From assembly GCA_016932895.1 (NCBI GenBank), contig JAFGCA010000426.1, positions 1-23,155 of the forward strand: DNA of 23,155 nt, in the 5' to 3' direction. Of the stretch, positions 1 through 8,434 are shown in pieces. The DNA comes from Sedimentisphaerales bacterium. GTDB lineage: Bacteria; Planctomycetota; Phycisphaerae; Sedimentisphaerales; SG8-4. The translations under genes and the position numbers were made by a program. The notes below the pieces were generated by a model. The model saw nothing but the letters and a program-made list of their open reading frames with translations, had not been told where the DNA came from and did not search any database. Each line of letters opens with the position of its first letter. Positions within the stretch are counted from its first letter, which is position 1.

Positions 1-2
1 AC

Positions 3-290
3 CCCCACCCCCGCAACCCATTTTATGGTCCTTTGACCACAAACCACCGCCGGCCACACCGCGCGCAAAGCGTGGAGAATCCGGCCGTTCCCTTCGAGCT
101 CCGGGGGACAGACGGAATTGCTCATCAATCCATTCTTGATAAAATGAAGAAGTGGCGCACCACCCAACCGACGAGGACGAAATACGGCTCTGGGAGGCCC
201 AGGGAACGCGCCAGACTCCATTCTATGTCCCCACAAGTTTTGCTTGACCAGATCCCTGAATCTCGCCGATACTATGATAGTATGGACTGA
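3..290 (+). CDS. doubtful open frame at left edge, possibly 3' end of a gene
   Basis: An open frame runs from the window edge to a TGA at 288-290. The only internal start near its beginning is a TTG at 33, with no clear ribosome binding site. The product (at most about 95 residues) is basic and polar, rich in Arg, Pro and Ser, with no recognisable motif, signal peptide or membrane segment. It could be the tail of a gene beginning outside the window or chance coding in intergenic DNA. Its last codons overlap the palindrome at 269-283, which argues mildly for a regulatory rather than a coding role. The rest of 291-424 holds only the leader of the next gene. I do not recognise it. Confidence 0.15.
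   Translation, partial: PHPRNPFYGPLTTNHRRPHRAQSVENPAVPFELRGTDGIAHQSILDKMKKWRTTQPTRTKYGSGRPRERARLHSMSPQVLLDQIPESRRYYDSMD
269..283. promoter_or_regulatory. 15-bp perfect palindrome, candidate operator upstream of ietA
   Basis: ATACTAT-G-ATAGTAT is a perfect inverted repeat with a single central base, 141 bp before the chosen ietA start. It contains a TATGAT hexamer (273-278) and lies just downstream of a TTGACC (244-249), although that spacing is too long for a canonical promoter. Symmetrical sites of this size often bind dimeric repressors, and toxin-antitoxin operons are usually autoregulated. The operator role is inference. Confidence 0.35.
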
Positions 291-424
291 GTGAGTCGTG
301 AGAGAATTATGTGGTGCGGGATGCGACCAAAGGATCGAGCAGACATTTTCTCATGCGTCCGAGAAGACAGAAGGACTTCATCTCAGGGCTACGACAATAT
401 GGAGAAGATGAGCAGGATTCGGGC

Positions 425-1393
425 ATGCCCACAGCGGAACAGATAAAGGCACTTGTTAGATCGCATTTCAGCGATGACCCAGAGCGGTTCTATACAATAG
501 CGCTTCAGGTTGCAGCCCACGAGGCGCAACGAGGTCATGGCGCCCTCGCGCACGACATCCGGCAGATAGTCGATAAGTCGCGGGCGGCGAGAGGTCCCGT
601 TCTGGTCAGGTTCCCACAAGACCTTCGGAGATTGGTTCTTTCAGAAGAACCGAAGACACCCAAGGTAACACTGGTGCTGCCGTCTGCCCTGGGGGCTCGG
701 ATCGAACGGATTGTCCATGAGTACAGGCAACAGCACAAGCTGAAAAGGCACGGCCTCGTTCATCGACGGAAAATCCTCCTGATCGGCCCGCCAGGAACAG
801 GCAAGACCATGTCTGCGCGTGTGCTGGCTCACGAACTTCGTCTTCCCTTGCATACGATTCAGGTGGACCGATTGGTTACGAAGTTCATGGGAGAAACCAG
901 CGCGAAATTGCGTCAGATCTTCGACCTGATTCAGCAAGAACGCGCGGTGTATCTGTTCGACGAATTCGACGCAATCGGGGGAGAACGCAGCCTGGAAAAC
1001 GATGTCGGTGAAATGCGCCGCGTCCTGAATTCGTTTCTTCAGTTCATTGAGCAGGATGTTTCCGACAGTTTGATCATCGGCGCCACGAACAGCCCCAGGC
1101 TATTGGACCGAGCTTTGTTTCGCCGCTTCGATGATGTGTTGTATTATGACCGACCTGACGAGGAAGATAGGGAACGCCTGATGCAGAATGTACTCGGTTT
1201 CTTTCTAGCGCCGCGATTTGCGTGGAGATCGGTGCTGGCCGAGAGCAAGGGGCTCAGCCACGCGGAAATCGACCACGCCTGTCGGGATGCCATTAAGCAA
1301 GCGATCTTGACAGACAAGAAGAAGGTAAACGCATCACTATTACGGCAAATGCTAAAGGAGCGACAGAGCGCACACGGGGGAATGAGAGACTGA
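425..1393 (+). CDS. ietA: AAA+ ATPase, IetA-like (partner of subtilisin-like protease)
   Basis: Cytoplasmic AAA+ ATPase of 322 residues. Visible motifs: Walker A GPPGTGKT (about 121-128), Walker B YLFDEFD (acidic pair about 179-180), sensor 1 GATN (about 219-222) and an arginine-finger stretch FRRFD (about 233-234). The N-terminal 80 residues form a helical region (MPTAEQIKALVRSH...) that I recall as usual for this family. The ATG at 425 has a weak AGGA 7 nt upstream and fits that family N-terminus; a GTG at 311 would add 38 residues. The subtilase gene begins 6 nt after the stop, so the two are surely cotranscribed. In the family, the pair on Agrobacterium plasmid pTiC58 acts as a stability and incompatibility module with the ATPase as antitoxin, and Iet was later listed as an anti-phage system. 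Family identity is strong; the role in this organism is inferred. Confidence 0.85.
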   Translation: MPTAEQIKALVRSHFSDDPERFYTIALQVAAHEAQRGHGALAHDIRQIVDKSRAARGPVLVRFPQDLRRLVLSEEPKTPKVTLVLPSALGARIERIVHEYRQQHKLKRHGLVHRRKILLIGPPGTGKTMSARVLAHELRLPLHTIQVDRLVTKFMGETSAKLRQIFDLIQQERAVYLFDEFDAIGGERSLENDVGEMRRVLNSFLQFIEQDVSDSLIIGATNSPRLLDRALFRRFDDVLYYDRPDEEDRERLMQNVLGFFLAPRFAWRSVLAESKGLSHAEIDHACRDAIKQAILTDKKKVNASLLRQMLKERQSAHGGMRD

Positions 1394-1399
1394 TGTATC

Positions 1400-3856
1400 A
1401 TGGCAGCGGAGCGACACAGACACATTTTTTTGGCAGGGCCAACACGTACAGAAAGATTTACCAATCCTCGAAGAGGTGGGGCAAAACCACACCTCAGGCA
1501 ACGTGACCGCCGTGAACATAGCGCCTACCTCCAGCGACAACTTCAGGCAGCTTGGGAACAGGTTGGACAGAGGCAGGCAGTTGTCCACACAGAGCGCCAC
1601 GGAGCCTACATCGACTTTGTGAGTGACCCCGGATTCGATCTGATGATACAGAGTCTGGAAGCAAGGCGGTCGGGCATCCGCCTCTTGAACGTTCGGCGGG
1701 TGGGTGAGCCAGGTAATGAACAGACGTTCGCCACGGTTTATGTGCCGCACACAAGACACAGTCACTTCATGAGAAAGATCACCGCCTATGCAAACGAGGA
1801 GACCCGCACCGGACAGCCAAAGAACAAACGGCTCGTCCATAGCATCGGTGATATTCGAGCATCGTATCTCGAGTCTTTTTGGCAAGATGCTCCCACCCTG
1901 ATTCCTGGCGACACTCTCGAAGCAGTGGAAGTCTGGCTCAGCAACGACAATGATGCAGTCGTCAACAACTTCAAAGCCTTGGTGCAGCAACTCCAGATCA
2001 GGCGTATTGAAGGTGTTCTCAGATTTCCCGAAAGGGCGGTACAAATCGTCCTGACAAACAGAGATCAACTGGAACGGCTTGTCGAGCACTCTGATGATAT
2101 CGCAGAACTCAGGCTGGCAAAGGAACTTGCTACGTTCTACGTCACACTGGAGAATCGTGAGCAGTTGAGCCTTGTCCAGGCATTACTTGCTCGTAGCACT
2201 TTTGACGACGGCTCCGACGTGGCTGTCTGCATCCTCGACACAGGTGTCAACAACGGGCACCCACTCCTTCAACCCATTCTGCATGATGTTGACTGTCATG
2301 CCGCCCATCAAGACTGGGGCAGACATGACCACGCTGGTCACGGAACCTTGATGGCAGGAACGGTTGTCTATGGAGATTTGTTGGCCGTCCTTAATAGCAA
2401 TAATCGAGTCCGGATTTCACATCGGCTGGAGTCCGCTAAGATTCTTCCGCCGCCCCCTGAGCAGAATCCCAAGAGGTTGTGGGGGTATATAATGGCCCAG
2501 GGGCTGAGCCGGGCGGAGATTCAGGGGCCACAGCGGAAGCGAATCGCGTGCATGGCGGTTACCTCAACGGATGATCGCGATCGTGGTCGGCCATCGTCGT
2601 GGTCGGCTATGGTGGACGCCTTGGCTTCTGGGTATGAAGACGATACGAATCGACTGTTTGTAATTAGTGCCGGGAATGTTGACGATGCGATGAGCTGGCG
2701 CAACTATCCGGAGGATAACAAAACGAACGAAATCCATGATCCAGGCCAGGCATGGAATGGCCTGACTGTCGGAGCTTTCACGGAGAAGACACGGATCACC
2801 GATCCTTCACTTCGGTCCTATGAGGCCGTTGCCCCTTCCGGCGGCCTTTCTCCGTACAGTACAACGTCTACGACTTGGCCCGCGCGAAAATGGCCCATCA
2901 AACCGGAGGTTGTCGTTGAGGGAGGAAACGTAGCCCGAGGCCCCAACAACTCCATCCTCGATCCTGATGACCTGCAATTGCTTTCTACTCACCACGATAC
3001 CCAGGTAGCTCACTTCGCCCCCTTCTCTGCCACAAGTGCCGCTTGCGCCCAGGCAGGCCAAATGGCAGCACAAATTCAAGCACAGTACCCAAATGCTTGG
3101 CCCGAGACCATTCGCGCCTTGATCGTTCACACCGCACGATGGACGGAGACGATGAAGAGACAATTCCTTCAGAATGAGTCAAAAGGTTCGTATGCAAAGC
3201 TCCTGCGCATATGTGGGTATGGCGTGCCGAACCTTGACCGCGCACTATACTGCGCATCCAATTCACTGACACTGATCTCCCAAGCGACGCTGCAACCATA
3301 CGACAAGCGCAACGAACGATATGTTACGCGTGATATGCACTTATATAGCTTGCCGTGGCCTTCGGACGCCTTGTCGGAGCTGGGGGAAATGCCGGTGAGG
3401 ATGCGCGTCACACTGTCCTATTTCGTCGAGCCCGGTCCCGGGGAAGTGGGATGGGAAAATCGTTACAGATATGCGTCGCACGCCCTCCGCTTCGACATCA
3501 ACGGTCCGGCCGAATCTGAACCAGAGTTCGTCCAACGTGTCAATCGTCAGGCGAGAGATGACGGCGAACATCCTGGAACTGAAGGGCCGGGCGACAGATG
3601 GGTAATCGGTGAAGCGAGGAATGTGGGCTCGATCCACTCTGACATCTGGTTGGGCCGAGCCACTGATCTTGCGGCGTCCAACAAGATCGCTGTTTATCCG
3701 GCTATCGGCTGGTGGCGCGAAAGACATCATTTGAATCGCTGGAACAAAACCTGTCGCTATGCATTGATTGTCTCAATCTATACGCCTGAACAGAACGTGG
3801 ATATCTACACGCCGGTAGCTGCACAGGTACCCGTGCCCACCTCAATCACGATTTAG
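1400..3856 (+). CDS. ietS: subtilisin-like S8 serine protease, IetS-like
   Basis: Large protease of 818 residues without a signal peptide, so expected in the cytoplasm. The S8 triad is intact: Asp about 280 (CILDTGV), His about 314 (HAGHGTLMAG) and Ser about 546 (SATSAA, with ATSAA in place of the usual GTSMA). The oxyanion Asn is about 426 (SAGN). Some 270 residues precede the protease domain and about 240 follow it; neither resembles the prodomain of a secreted subtilase, so they probably recognise a target or the ATPase partner. The start is the ATG 6 nt after the ietA stop. In the IetAS module of Agrobacterium the protease is the toxic component restrained by the ATPase. All catalytic residues are present, so it should be active. 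A hairpin repeat follows at 3861. Confidence 0.88.
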   Translation: MAAERHRHIFLAGPTRTERFTNPRRGGAKPHLRQRDRREHSAYLQRQLQAAWEQVGQRQAVVHTERHGAYIDFVSDPGFDLMIQSLEARRSGIRLLNVRRVGEPGNEQTFATVYVPHTRHSHFMRKITAYANEETRTGQPKNKRLVHSIGDIRASYLESFWQDAPTLIPGDTLEAVEVWLSNDNDAVVNNFKALVQQLQIRRIEGVLRFPERAVQIVLTNRDQLERLVEHSDDIAELRLAKELATFYVTLENREQLSLVQALLARSTFDDGSDVAVCILDTGVNNGHPLLQPILHDVDCHAAHQDWGRHDHAGHGTLMAGTVVYGDLLAVLNSNNRVRISHRLESAKILPPPPEQNPKRLWGYIMAQGLSRAEIQGPQRKRIACMAVTSTDDRDRGRPSSWSAMVDALASGYEDDTNRLFVISAGNVDDAMSWRNYPEDNKTNEIHDPGQAWNGLTVGAFTEKTRITDPSLRSYEAVAPSGGLSPYSTTSTTWPARKWPIKPEVVVEGGNVARGPNNSILDPDDLQLLSTHHDTQVAHFAPFSATSAACAQAGQMAAQIQAQYPNAWPETIRALIVHTARWTETMKRQFLQNESKGSYAKLLRICGYGVPNLDRALYCASNSLTLISQATLQPYDKRNERYVTRDMHLYSLPWPSDALSELGEMPVRMRVTLSYFVEPGPGEVGWENRYRYASHALRFDINGPAESEPEFVQRVNRQARDDGEHPGTEGPGDRWVIGEARNVGSIHSDIWLGRATDLAASNKIAVYPAIGWWRERHHLNRWNKTCRYALIVSIYTPEQNVDIYTPVAAQVPVPTSITI

Positions 3857-3860
3857 AAGT

Positions 3861-3898
3861 CGCGCGTGGGTTGAGAACCCACCCCACCGGCGCGACTG
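3861..3898. repeat. intergenic hairpin repeat, copy 1
   Basis: Contains GTGGGTT-GAG-AACCCAC (3866-3882), a perfect 7-bp stem with a 3-nt loop, flanked by a second complementarity (GTCGCGC against GCGCGAC). It starts a few bases after the ietS stop. Related copies lie at 5214 and 8374. It may help end transcription, but no T-run follows. Confidence 0.55.
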
Positions 3899-3948
3899 CG
3901 TGGGGATAATGATGCGGATATGTGGATGGGGGGCGTTGTTTTGGTTGG

Positions 3949-5016
3949 TTATTTTTTGGTGAAGTGGTTTTTGAGGGTTTTGTGGAGGTTGGTGGGGAAG
4001 GTGGTTTCGATTTGTTGGATAGTTTTTAGGTTGAAGATGCGGGTGATGGCGACGGGATCGGCTCGGTAGTCGGTGTGTCCTTCGTAGAAGCCGTAGCGCG
4101 TGATGTAGTAAGGGACCATTTCGCTAAAGTGGAAGCGGGTGAGCGATTCTTCGAACTCCGCCATTTCCAGGTCGCTCAGGTGGGCGTAGTTCTCCTTTAG
4201 AAACGCTCTCTCCTGCGCCGTCAGGTCGCAGCGGACGTCGATATCGAATCGTCCCTTGACCTCGTCCTGGAATATGGACCGCTGCCATCCCTTCATCGAT
4301 TCGGCTTTGAAAAGGACCTTTTTCCCGTTGTAGAAGAAGGCCTGGACGCCGGAGAACCGCCCGAACCGGCCGCACTCGATCTCCTTGAGGATCATGTTCC
4401 ACATGTGAAAGAGAGGCTTGGCCATTTGGGGATGAGTCAGTCCCAGCCTGCGGACGAGGTCGTTGTCGCCCTTGAGGACCGAAATGATGTCTTCATCGTC
4501 GGCCATGAAACCGGCTCCGGAGAACCTGCCGGGTCGACCGATGTACGTGATCACGTCGACGGACATGCCCGTGATCGTCTCTTTGTTGTCCAGCTCCGCC
4601 TCGCAGTGGAGCCCGGTCTTGGCCAGAGCAGGAAAATCACCGTGATCCGCTGGAAGCTGTCGATCTTTGCCATACAACGTCGGAACTCTCACGCTGTAGA
4701 GCAAGGGGCTTCCATTTTCGACCGTGACCGGCAGGAGGGCATATTGGCCGTTTTTCATCAGGGCGGTTACGATTTCCGTGCCGTCTTCTGCTGCGTACGG
4801 AGAAGGAATGTCCGGCCGTTTGTCGAGGTGCCGGGGATAGAGAGCGTACTTTCTCTGCTGATAAGTGACGAGACTGCTGACGGTTTGTGGCCCATTCGAT
4901 GCGCCTGCCCTGGCCTGTCGCCCCGCCGCTTTGCTTTGCGTTTCAAGGGTCTTTGAGGAACATTCAGCCACAACCATTGCGTTGACGAACACACATACCG
5001 CAATACATCGCCACAT
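3949..5016 (-). CDS. exported protein of unknown function
   Basis: Protein of 355 residues that I do not recognise. The N-terminus (MWRCIAVCVFVNAMVVAEC) is a short hydrophobic signal; VVAEC could be a lipobox, but Glu at -1 is atypical, so a plain Sec signal is equally possible. The mature part is soluble, mixed alpha/beta, with no obvious catalytic motif. Tyr- and Phe-rich segments (for example MVPYYITRYGFYEGH near residue 300) suggest a folded domain. The ATG at 5016 has GGAG 8 nt upstream. The gene is transcribed alone, convergent with ietS and divergent from the large secreted protein at 5573. The last 25 codons are unusually A/C-rich on the coding strand. Envelope location is inferred from the signal; function is unknown. 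Confidence 0.7.
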   Translation of the reverse strand: MWRCIAVCVFVNAMVVAECSSKTLETQSKAAGRQARAGASNGPQTVSSLVTYQQRKYALYPRHLDKRPDIPSPYAAEDGTEIVTALMKNGQYALLPVTVENGSPLLYSVRVPTLYGKDRQLPADHGDFPALAKTGLHCEAELDNKETITGMSVDVITYIGRPGRFSGAGFMADDEDIISVLKGDNDLVRRLGLTHPQMAKPLFHMWNMILKEIECGRFGRFSGVQAFFYNGKKVLFKAESMKGWQRSIFQDEVKGRFDIDVRCDLTAQERAFLKENYAHLSDLEMAEFEESLTRFHFSEMVPYYITRYGFYEGHTDYRADPVAITRIFNLKTIQQIETTFPTNLHKTLKNHFTKK

Positions 5017-5213
5017 TTTTCATCTCCATATCCGCAACCGGTTTCACGACTGTTGCGCACGGCACTCGGCAGCCAAGTCCGTGGATCTGCTTCGTCAACG
5101 AAAAGAGTTCTCAGCGTGCCCGTACCTGCCATGACGCCCGGCGGCACGGATCGGTTGACAACGATTATCCCGAAGCAGATCCCGCGGGACGACGATTCTT
5201 GCGTCGTCTCAGG

Positions 5214-5240
5214 TCACGCGTGGGGTAAGGACCCACCCGA
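5214..5240. repeat. intergenic hairpin repeat, copy 2
   Basis: CACGCGTGGGG-TAAGGA-CCCACCCG matches the core of copy 1 with a few changes and keeps the ability to form a short GGG/CCC hairpin. It lies between two divergent genes, so it is not a terminator for either. Confidence 0.5.
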
Positions 5241-5403
5241 CTGCGCCGGCGGTGCAGGAGGGCGGAGTCGATGACAGGCGTGGGACATGAGGCGGGGGGT
5301 GGCTGCGGTGTGCCACAAGGGCGGGAAAACGTCGCTTTGCGGGGCATTTTTTTGATGGGTCCGGCTTTTTTGCGAGCGGCGCGCGGATTCGGGCGAAATC
5401 TTG

Positions 5404-5432
5404 TTGATCCCGGGACGAAAGCGCGTTATTAT
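5404..5432 (+). promoter_or_regulatory. candidate sigma70-type promoter
   Basis: TTGATC (5404-5409), a 17-nt spacer, then TATTAT (5427-5432). It would give a leader of about 130 nt before the start at 5573. Inferred from hexamers and spacing only. Confidence 0.45.
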
Positions 5433-5572
5433 AAGACGTACGTCTGGTTGGAGTGTTTTGTGGAGTGTGCATGGGAAATCCCCACTGATATTGCCCTGTA
5501 AAGAGCATGAATCTCCGCTCTGTTTCTGTCGATAATTCAATGGCACCCAAACCATTTGTAGGAGGAACAGAA

Positions 5573-8248
5573 ATGTCAGCAACGAGATGTGCTTTTGTTG
5601 GAATTCTCACCTTACTCACCTTGAGCCTGGCGGTGGCGGACCCGCCGGCGGAGCACCCAGCGACGGGAGAGCCGCTGGTGATCGAGTGTCTCCGGGGTAC
5701 TCCGGACGCCATCGACGGCGATCTGAGCGACTGGAATCTCGCCGCGATGACGCCGGCCATCCTCGATGCGGAAGCACAGTTGTATTCGGGGCAGACCACC
5801 TGGGACGGTCCCGAGGACGGCAGCGCGGAGTTCTATCTGCTCTGGGACGAGGAATACATCTACATGGCCGTCGTGATGAAGGATGACAAGCTGTCCATGA
5901 ACAAGACCGGCGGCGACATCTGGAACGCGGACTGTATCGAGGTGTTCTTCTCCACGACCAACGCCGTTCCCCCGCACGATGAGCACTACCAGTACGGCTT
6001 CAACCTTAACGAACAGAAATGGAACTGGTGCAACATGGACGGCAACGGATCGACCGATCCGGACTACCTCATGGTCGCCGCCTCCGAAACGCCGGACGGA
6101 TACATCTGCGAGGCCGCCATCGAATACGCCCAGATGCTTTCGCTGGACTTCTCGGTAGGCAACGCCATCGGATTTCACCCGGCATTCGACGACACCGACA
6201 ACGGTGACAGAGAGCTGCAGATGACCTGGACGGGCCGGGAAGCGCATGACCAGAGTCTGGGATTCGGACATATGATTCTCTCCGACGCCCCCGTCGGCAG
6301 CGGCGGCAACCCACTGGCCCGGAGCCCGAAGCCGAAAGACGGGACCATGATCTACGAGACCACGACGGTACTCGAGTGGCGGCCCGGCGCATTTGCCGCC
6401 GGCCACGAAGTGTACTTCGGCGAGAGTCTCGAAGCGGTGGAGGCAGCCACGCCGGAAGATGCCGATGTCTTCATCGGCCGCCTGGCGACCGATATGCTCC
6501 GCGTGGGCTCGGCGGGCGATCCGGTGCCGGACGAGCTCGTTCCCGGCCAAACGTACTACTGGCGCGTGGACGAGGTCAACGATCTCGATCCGAACAGCCC
6601 GTGGAAAGGGGACGTCTGGAGCTTCTCGATCCAGCCGCGTACGGCCTTCGAGCCCTTCCCCGTCGATGGAATGAAGCATGTGGATCCCGACCAGGACCTG
6701 TCCTGGCAGGCGGGCATGAACGTCGTCTTCCACAAGATTTTCCTCGGGCAGAGCTTCGATGAAGTCAACAACGCCATGGCGCCCCTGACCATGTCGACCG
6801 TTACGACGGCAGACGTCGGCACGCTGCAGCTCGACACGACGTACTACTGGCGCATCGACGAGTTCATCCAGTTCCTCGGCGACCAGAAGGGCGCGGTCTG
6901 GAGCTTCACTACGCGCGGCGACGAGGGCGGCGTCAAGGCCGAGTACTTCGAGGGGATGAATCTCGAAGGCGATCCGGTGCTCACGCAGACCGAGCCCACG
7001 ATCGACCACTCCTGGACCGATGAAGTCGCTGCCGGCCTCAGCGACAACGTCTCGGCACGCTGGACGGCCAATCTCGAAGCGCCGCTGACCGAAACGTTCT
7101 CGCTGATCACCACCAGCGACGACGGCGTCCGGGTCTGGCTCGACGGCCGCCAGATCATCAACAACTGGACCGACCACGGCACCACCGACGACAAGGCCAG
7201 GGTGGATTTCATCGCAGGCCAGATCTACCTGCTCGTCATGGAGTACTTCGAGAACACCGGCGGCGCGGTGGCGCAACTGTCGTGGGAAAGCCCGACGATC
7301 GCGCGTCAGATCGTCCCGCAAGGGTGGCTGCAACTGCCGCACTGGGCGACGAATCCCTCCCCGGCCAACGCCGAGCCCTATGCGCCGCAGGCGGGCCCTC
7401 TTAGCTGGACTGCCGGCGACGAAGCCACGGCCCACGAGGTGTACTTCGGCGAGGACGCCGACGCGGTGGCCAACGCCACACCGGCCGACGCAGCGGTCTA
7501 TCGCGGGCAGCAGGCCGCCGGGGCGACCAGTTTCAATCCGGGGCCGCTTCAATGGAACAAGACCTACTACTGGCGCGTCGATGAGGTCAATCCGGCCAAT
7601 GCCGACAGTCCGTGGAAAGGCGCCGTGTGGAGCTTCACCACGGCCGATTTCATCGTCGTCGAGACCTTCGAGAGCTACAGCAACGAGGTCGGGCAGCGCG
7701 CCTTCGAGAAATGGATCGACGGCATCGGGTACAGCCTGCCCGAACCGGGCCATCCGGGCAACGGCACCGGGGCGGCGGTCGGCCACGACATCTGGAGCAT
7801 CGACAGCCCGTACTACAACGGCTTGATCATGGAAACCAGGAGCCCCAACGGCGGCTTCCAGGCCCTGCCGATCTACTACGACAACACGGCTTCGCCCTAT
7901 CGTTCGGAGGCCGAGTACACCTGGACGGCGCCGCAGAATTGGACGCTCGAAGGCGTGACGGACCTGACGCTCCACGTCCGGGGAGCCAGCGCCAACAGCC
8001 TCGACCCGCTGTACGTTGTGCTCGAAGATAGCAGCGGACGGGCCGGGGTGGCGGTGCACCCGAATGCCAACATACTGAACGCCGCCGGATGGACTCAATG
8101 GAAGACTCCGCTCAGTGATTTCGCGGGGGCGGGCGTCTCGCTGACCGCCATCAAGAAGATCTACATCGGCGTTGGCAGTCGTGCCGGCGGTTCTGTCGGC
8201 GGCACCGGCGTGCTCTACGTCGATGACATTCGCGTCACCAAGCCGTGA
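5573..8248 (+). CDS. large secreted CBM9-like / Fn3-like / PA14 multidomain protein
   Basis: Secreted protein of 891 residues. The ATG at 5573 has GGAGG 7 nt upstream and opens a classical signal peptide (MSATRCAFVGILTLLTLSLAVA). Domains in order: a CBM9-like/DOMON carbohydrate-binding fold (about 30-240, with IDGDLSDW and NADCIEVFF); two Fn3-like units (about 245-355 and 355-447), each with a YFGE-type strand and ending in YYWR(V/I)DE...VWSF; a PA14 domain (about 452-585, TSDDGVRVWLDG); a third Fn3-like unit (about 590-690); and a C-terminal beta-sandwich (about 692-891) ending LYVDDIRV. No catalytic domain is present, so it probably binds glycans or cell-surface polymers. It is monocistronic, with its own promoter and a strong terminator at 8308. 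Domain calls are from motif recognition; the ligand is unknown. Confidence 0.85.
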   Translation: MSATRCAFVGILTLLTLSLAVADPPAEHPATGEPLVIECLRGTPDAIDGDLSDWNLAAMTPAILDAEAQLYSGQTTWDGPEDGSAEFYLLWDEEYIYMAVVMKDDKLSMNKTGGDIWNADCIEVFFSTTNAVPPHDEHYQYGFNLNEQKWNWCNMDGNGSTDPDYLMVAASETPDGYICEAAIEYAQMLSLDFSVGNAIGFHPAFDDTDNGDRELQMTWTGREAHDQSLGFGHMILSDAPVGSGGNPLARSPKPKDGTMIYETTTVLEWRPGAFAAGHEVYFGESLEAVEAATPEDADVFIGRLATDMLRVGSAGDPVPDELVPGQTYYWRVDEVNDLDPNSPWKGDVWSFSIQPRTAFEPFPVDGMKHVDPDQDLSWQAGMNVVFHKIFLGQSFDEVNNAMAPLTMSTVTTADVGTLQLDTTYYWRIDEFIQFLGDQKGAVWSFTTRGDEGGVKAEYFEGMNLEGDPVLTQTEPTIDHSWTDEVAAGLSDNVSARWTANLEAPLTETFSLITTSDDGVRVWLDGRQIINNWTDHGTTDDKARVDFIAGQIYLLVMEYFENTGGAVAQLSWESPTIARQIVPQGWLQLPHWATNPSPANAEPYAPQAGPLSWTAGDEATAHEVYFGEDADAVANATPADAAVYRGQQAAGATSFNPGPLQWNKTYYWRVDEVNPANADSPWKGAVWSFTTADFIVVETFESYSNEVGQRAFEKWIDGIGYSLPEPGHPGNGTGAAVGHDIWSIDSPYYNGLIMETRSPNGGFQALPIYYDNTASPYRSEAEYTWTAPQNWTLEGVTDLTLHVRGASANSLDPLYVVLEDSSGRAGVAVHPNANILNAAGWTQWKTPLSDFAGAGVSLTAIKKIYIGVGSRAGGSVGGTGVLYVDDIRVTKP

Positions 8249-8307
8249 CATCCCGAGAACGTAACACGGTGACGTGAGTCACACGAATACGAATTGTGAC
8301 ACGCACC

Positions 8308-8339
8308 AGGGCTGCGACCCCCCTATCGCAGCCCTTTTT
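8308..8339 (+). terminator. intrinsic terminator after the large secreted protein
   Basis: A 10-bp perfect stem, AGGGCTGCGA (8308-8317) with TCGCAGCCCT (8326-8335), encloses an 8-nt loop and runs into a T-run ending at 8339. It lies 60 nt after the stop codon at 8248. Confidence 0.88.
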
Positions 8340-8373
8340 CATGCGCTCTTGTGAGGAAGCGCATGGGCCAAAC

Positions 8374-8409
8374 ACACGCGTGGCTTGAGAACCGACTCTA
8401 CGGGGTCGG
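8374..8409. repeat. intergenic hairpin repeat, copy 3 (diverged)
   Basis: ACGCGTGGCTTGAGAACC shares the left half of copy 1 (GCGTGGGTTGAGAACC). It continues into ACTCTACGGGGTCGG, where GACT..GGTC can pair weakly. It lies between a rightward terminator and the end of the leftward ABC operon. Confidence 0.4.
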
Positions 8410-8434
8410 GAATGGTTCGAGGGTTTGGGGCGCA

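Larger units (their letters stand above)
5017..5572. other. 556-bp divergent intergenic region
   Basis: This lies between two divergently transcribed genes for exported proteins. It holds copy 2 of the hairpin repeat (5214-5240), a candidate promoter for the rightward gene (5404-5432) and its ribosome binding site (GGAGG at 5561-5565). Short open frames on both strands have no start signals or recognisable products. I see no clear RNA gene. Confidence 0.6.

Noticed and set aside
311..424. Longer ietA start at GTG 311.
   Set aside because: It would add 38 residues not typical of the family N-terminus; the ATG at 425 fits better, though 311 is not excluded.
5612..8251. Long open frame of 879 codons on the minus strand opposite the large secreted protein.
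   Set aside because: Its product is Arg-, Val- and Asp-rich with no motif, while the opposite strand has a signal peptide, ribosome site and repeated domains. It is a GC-driven shadow.
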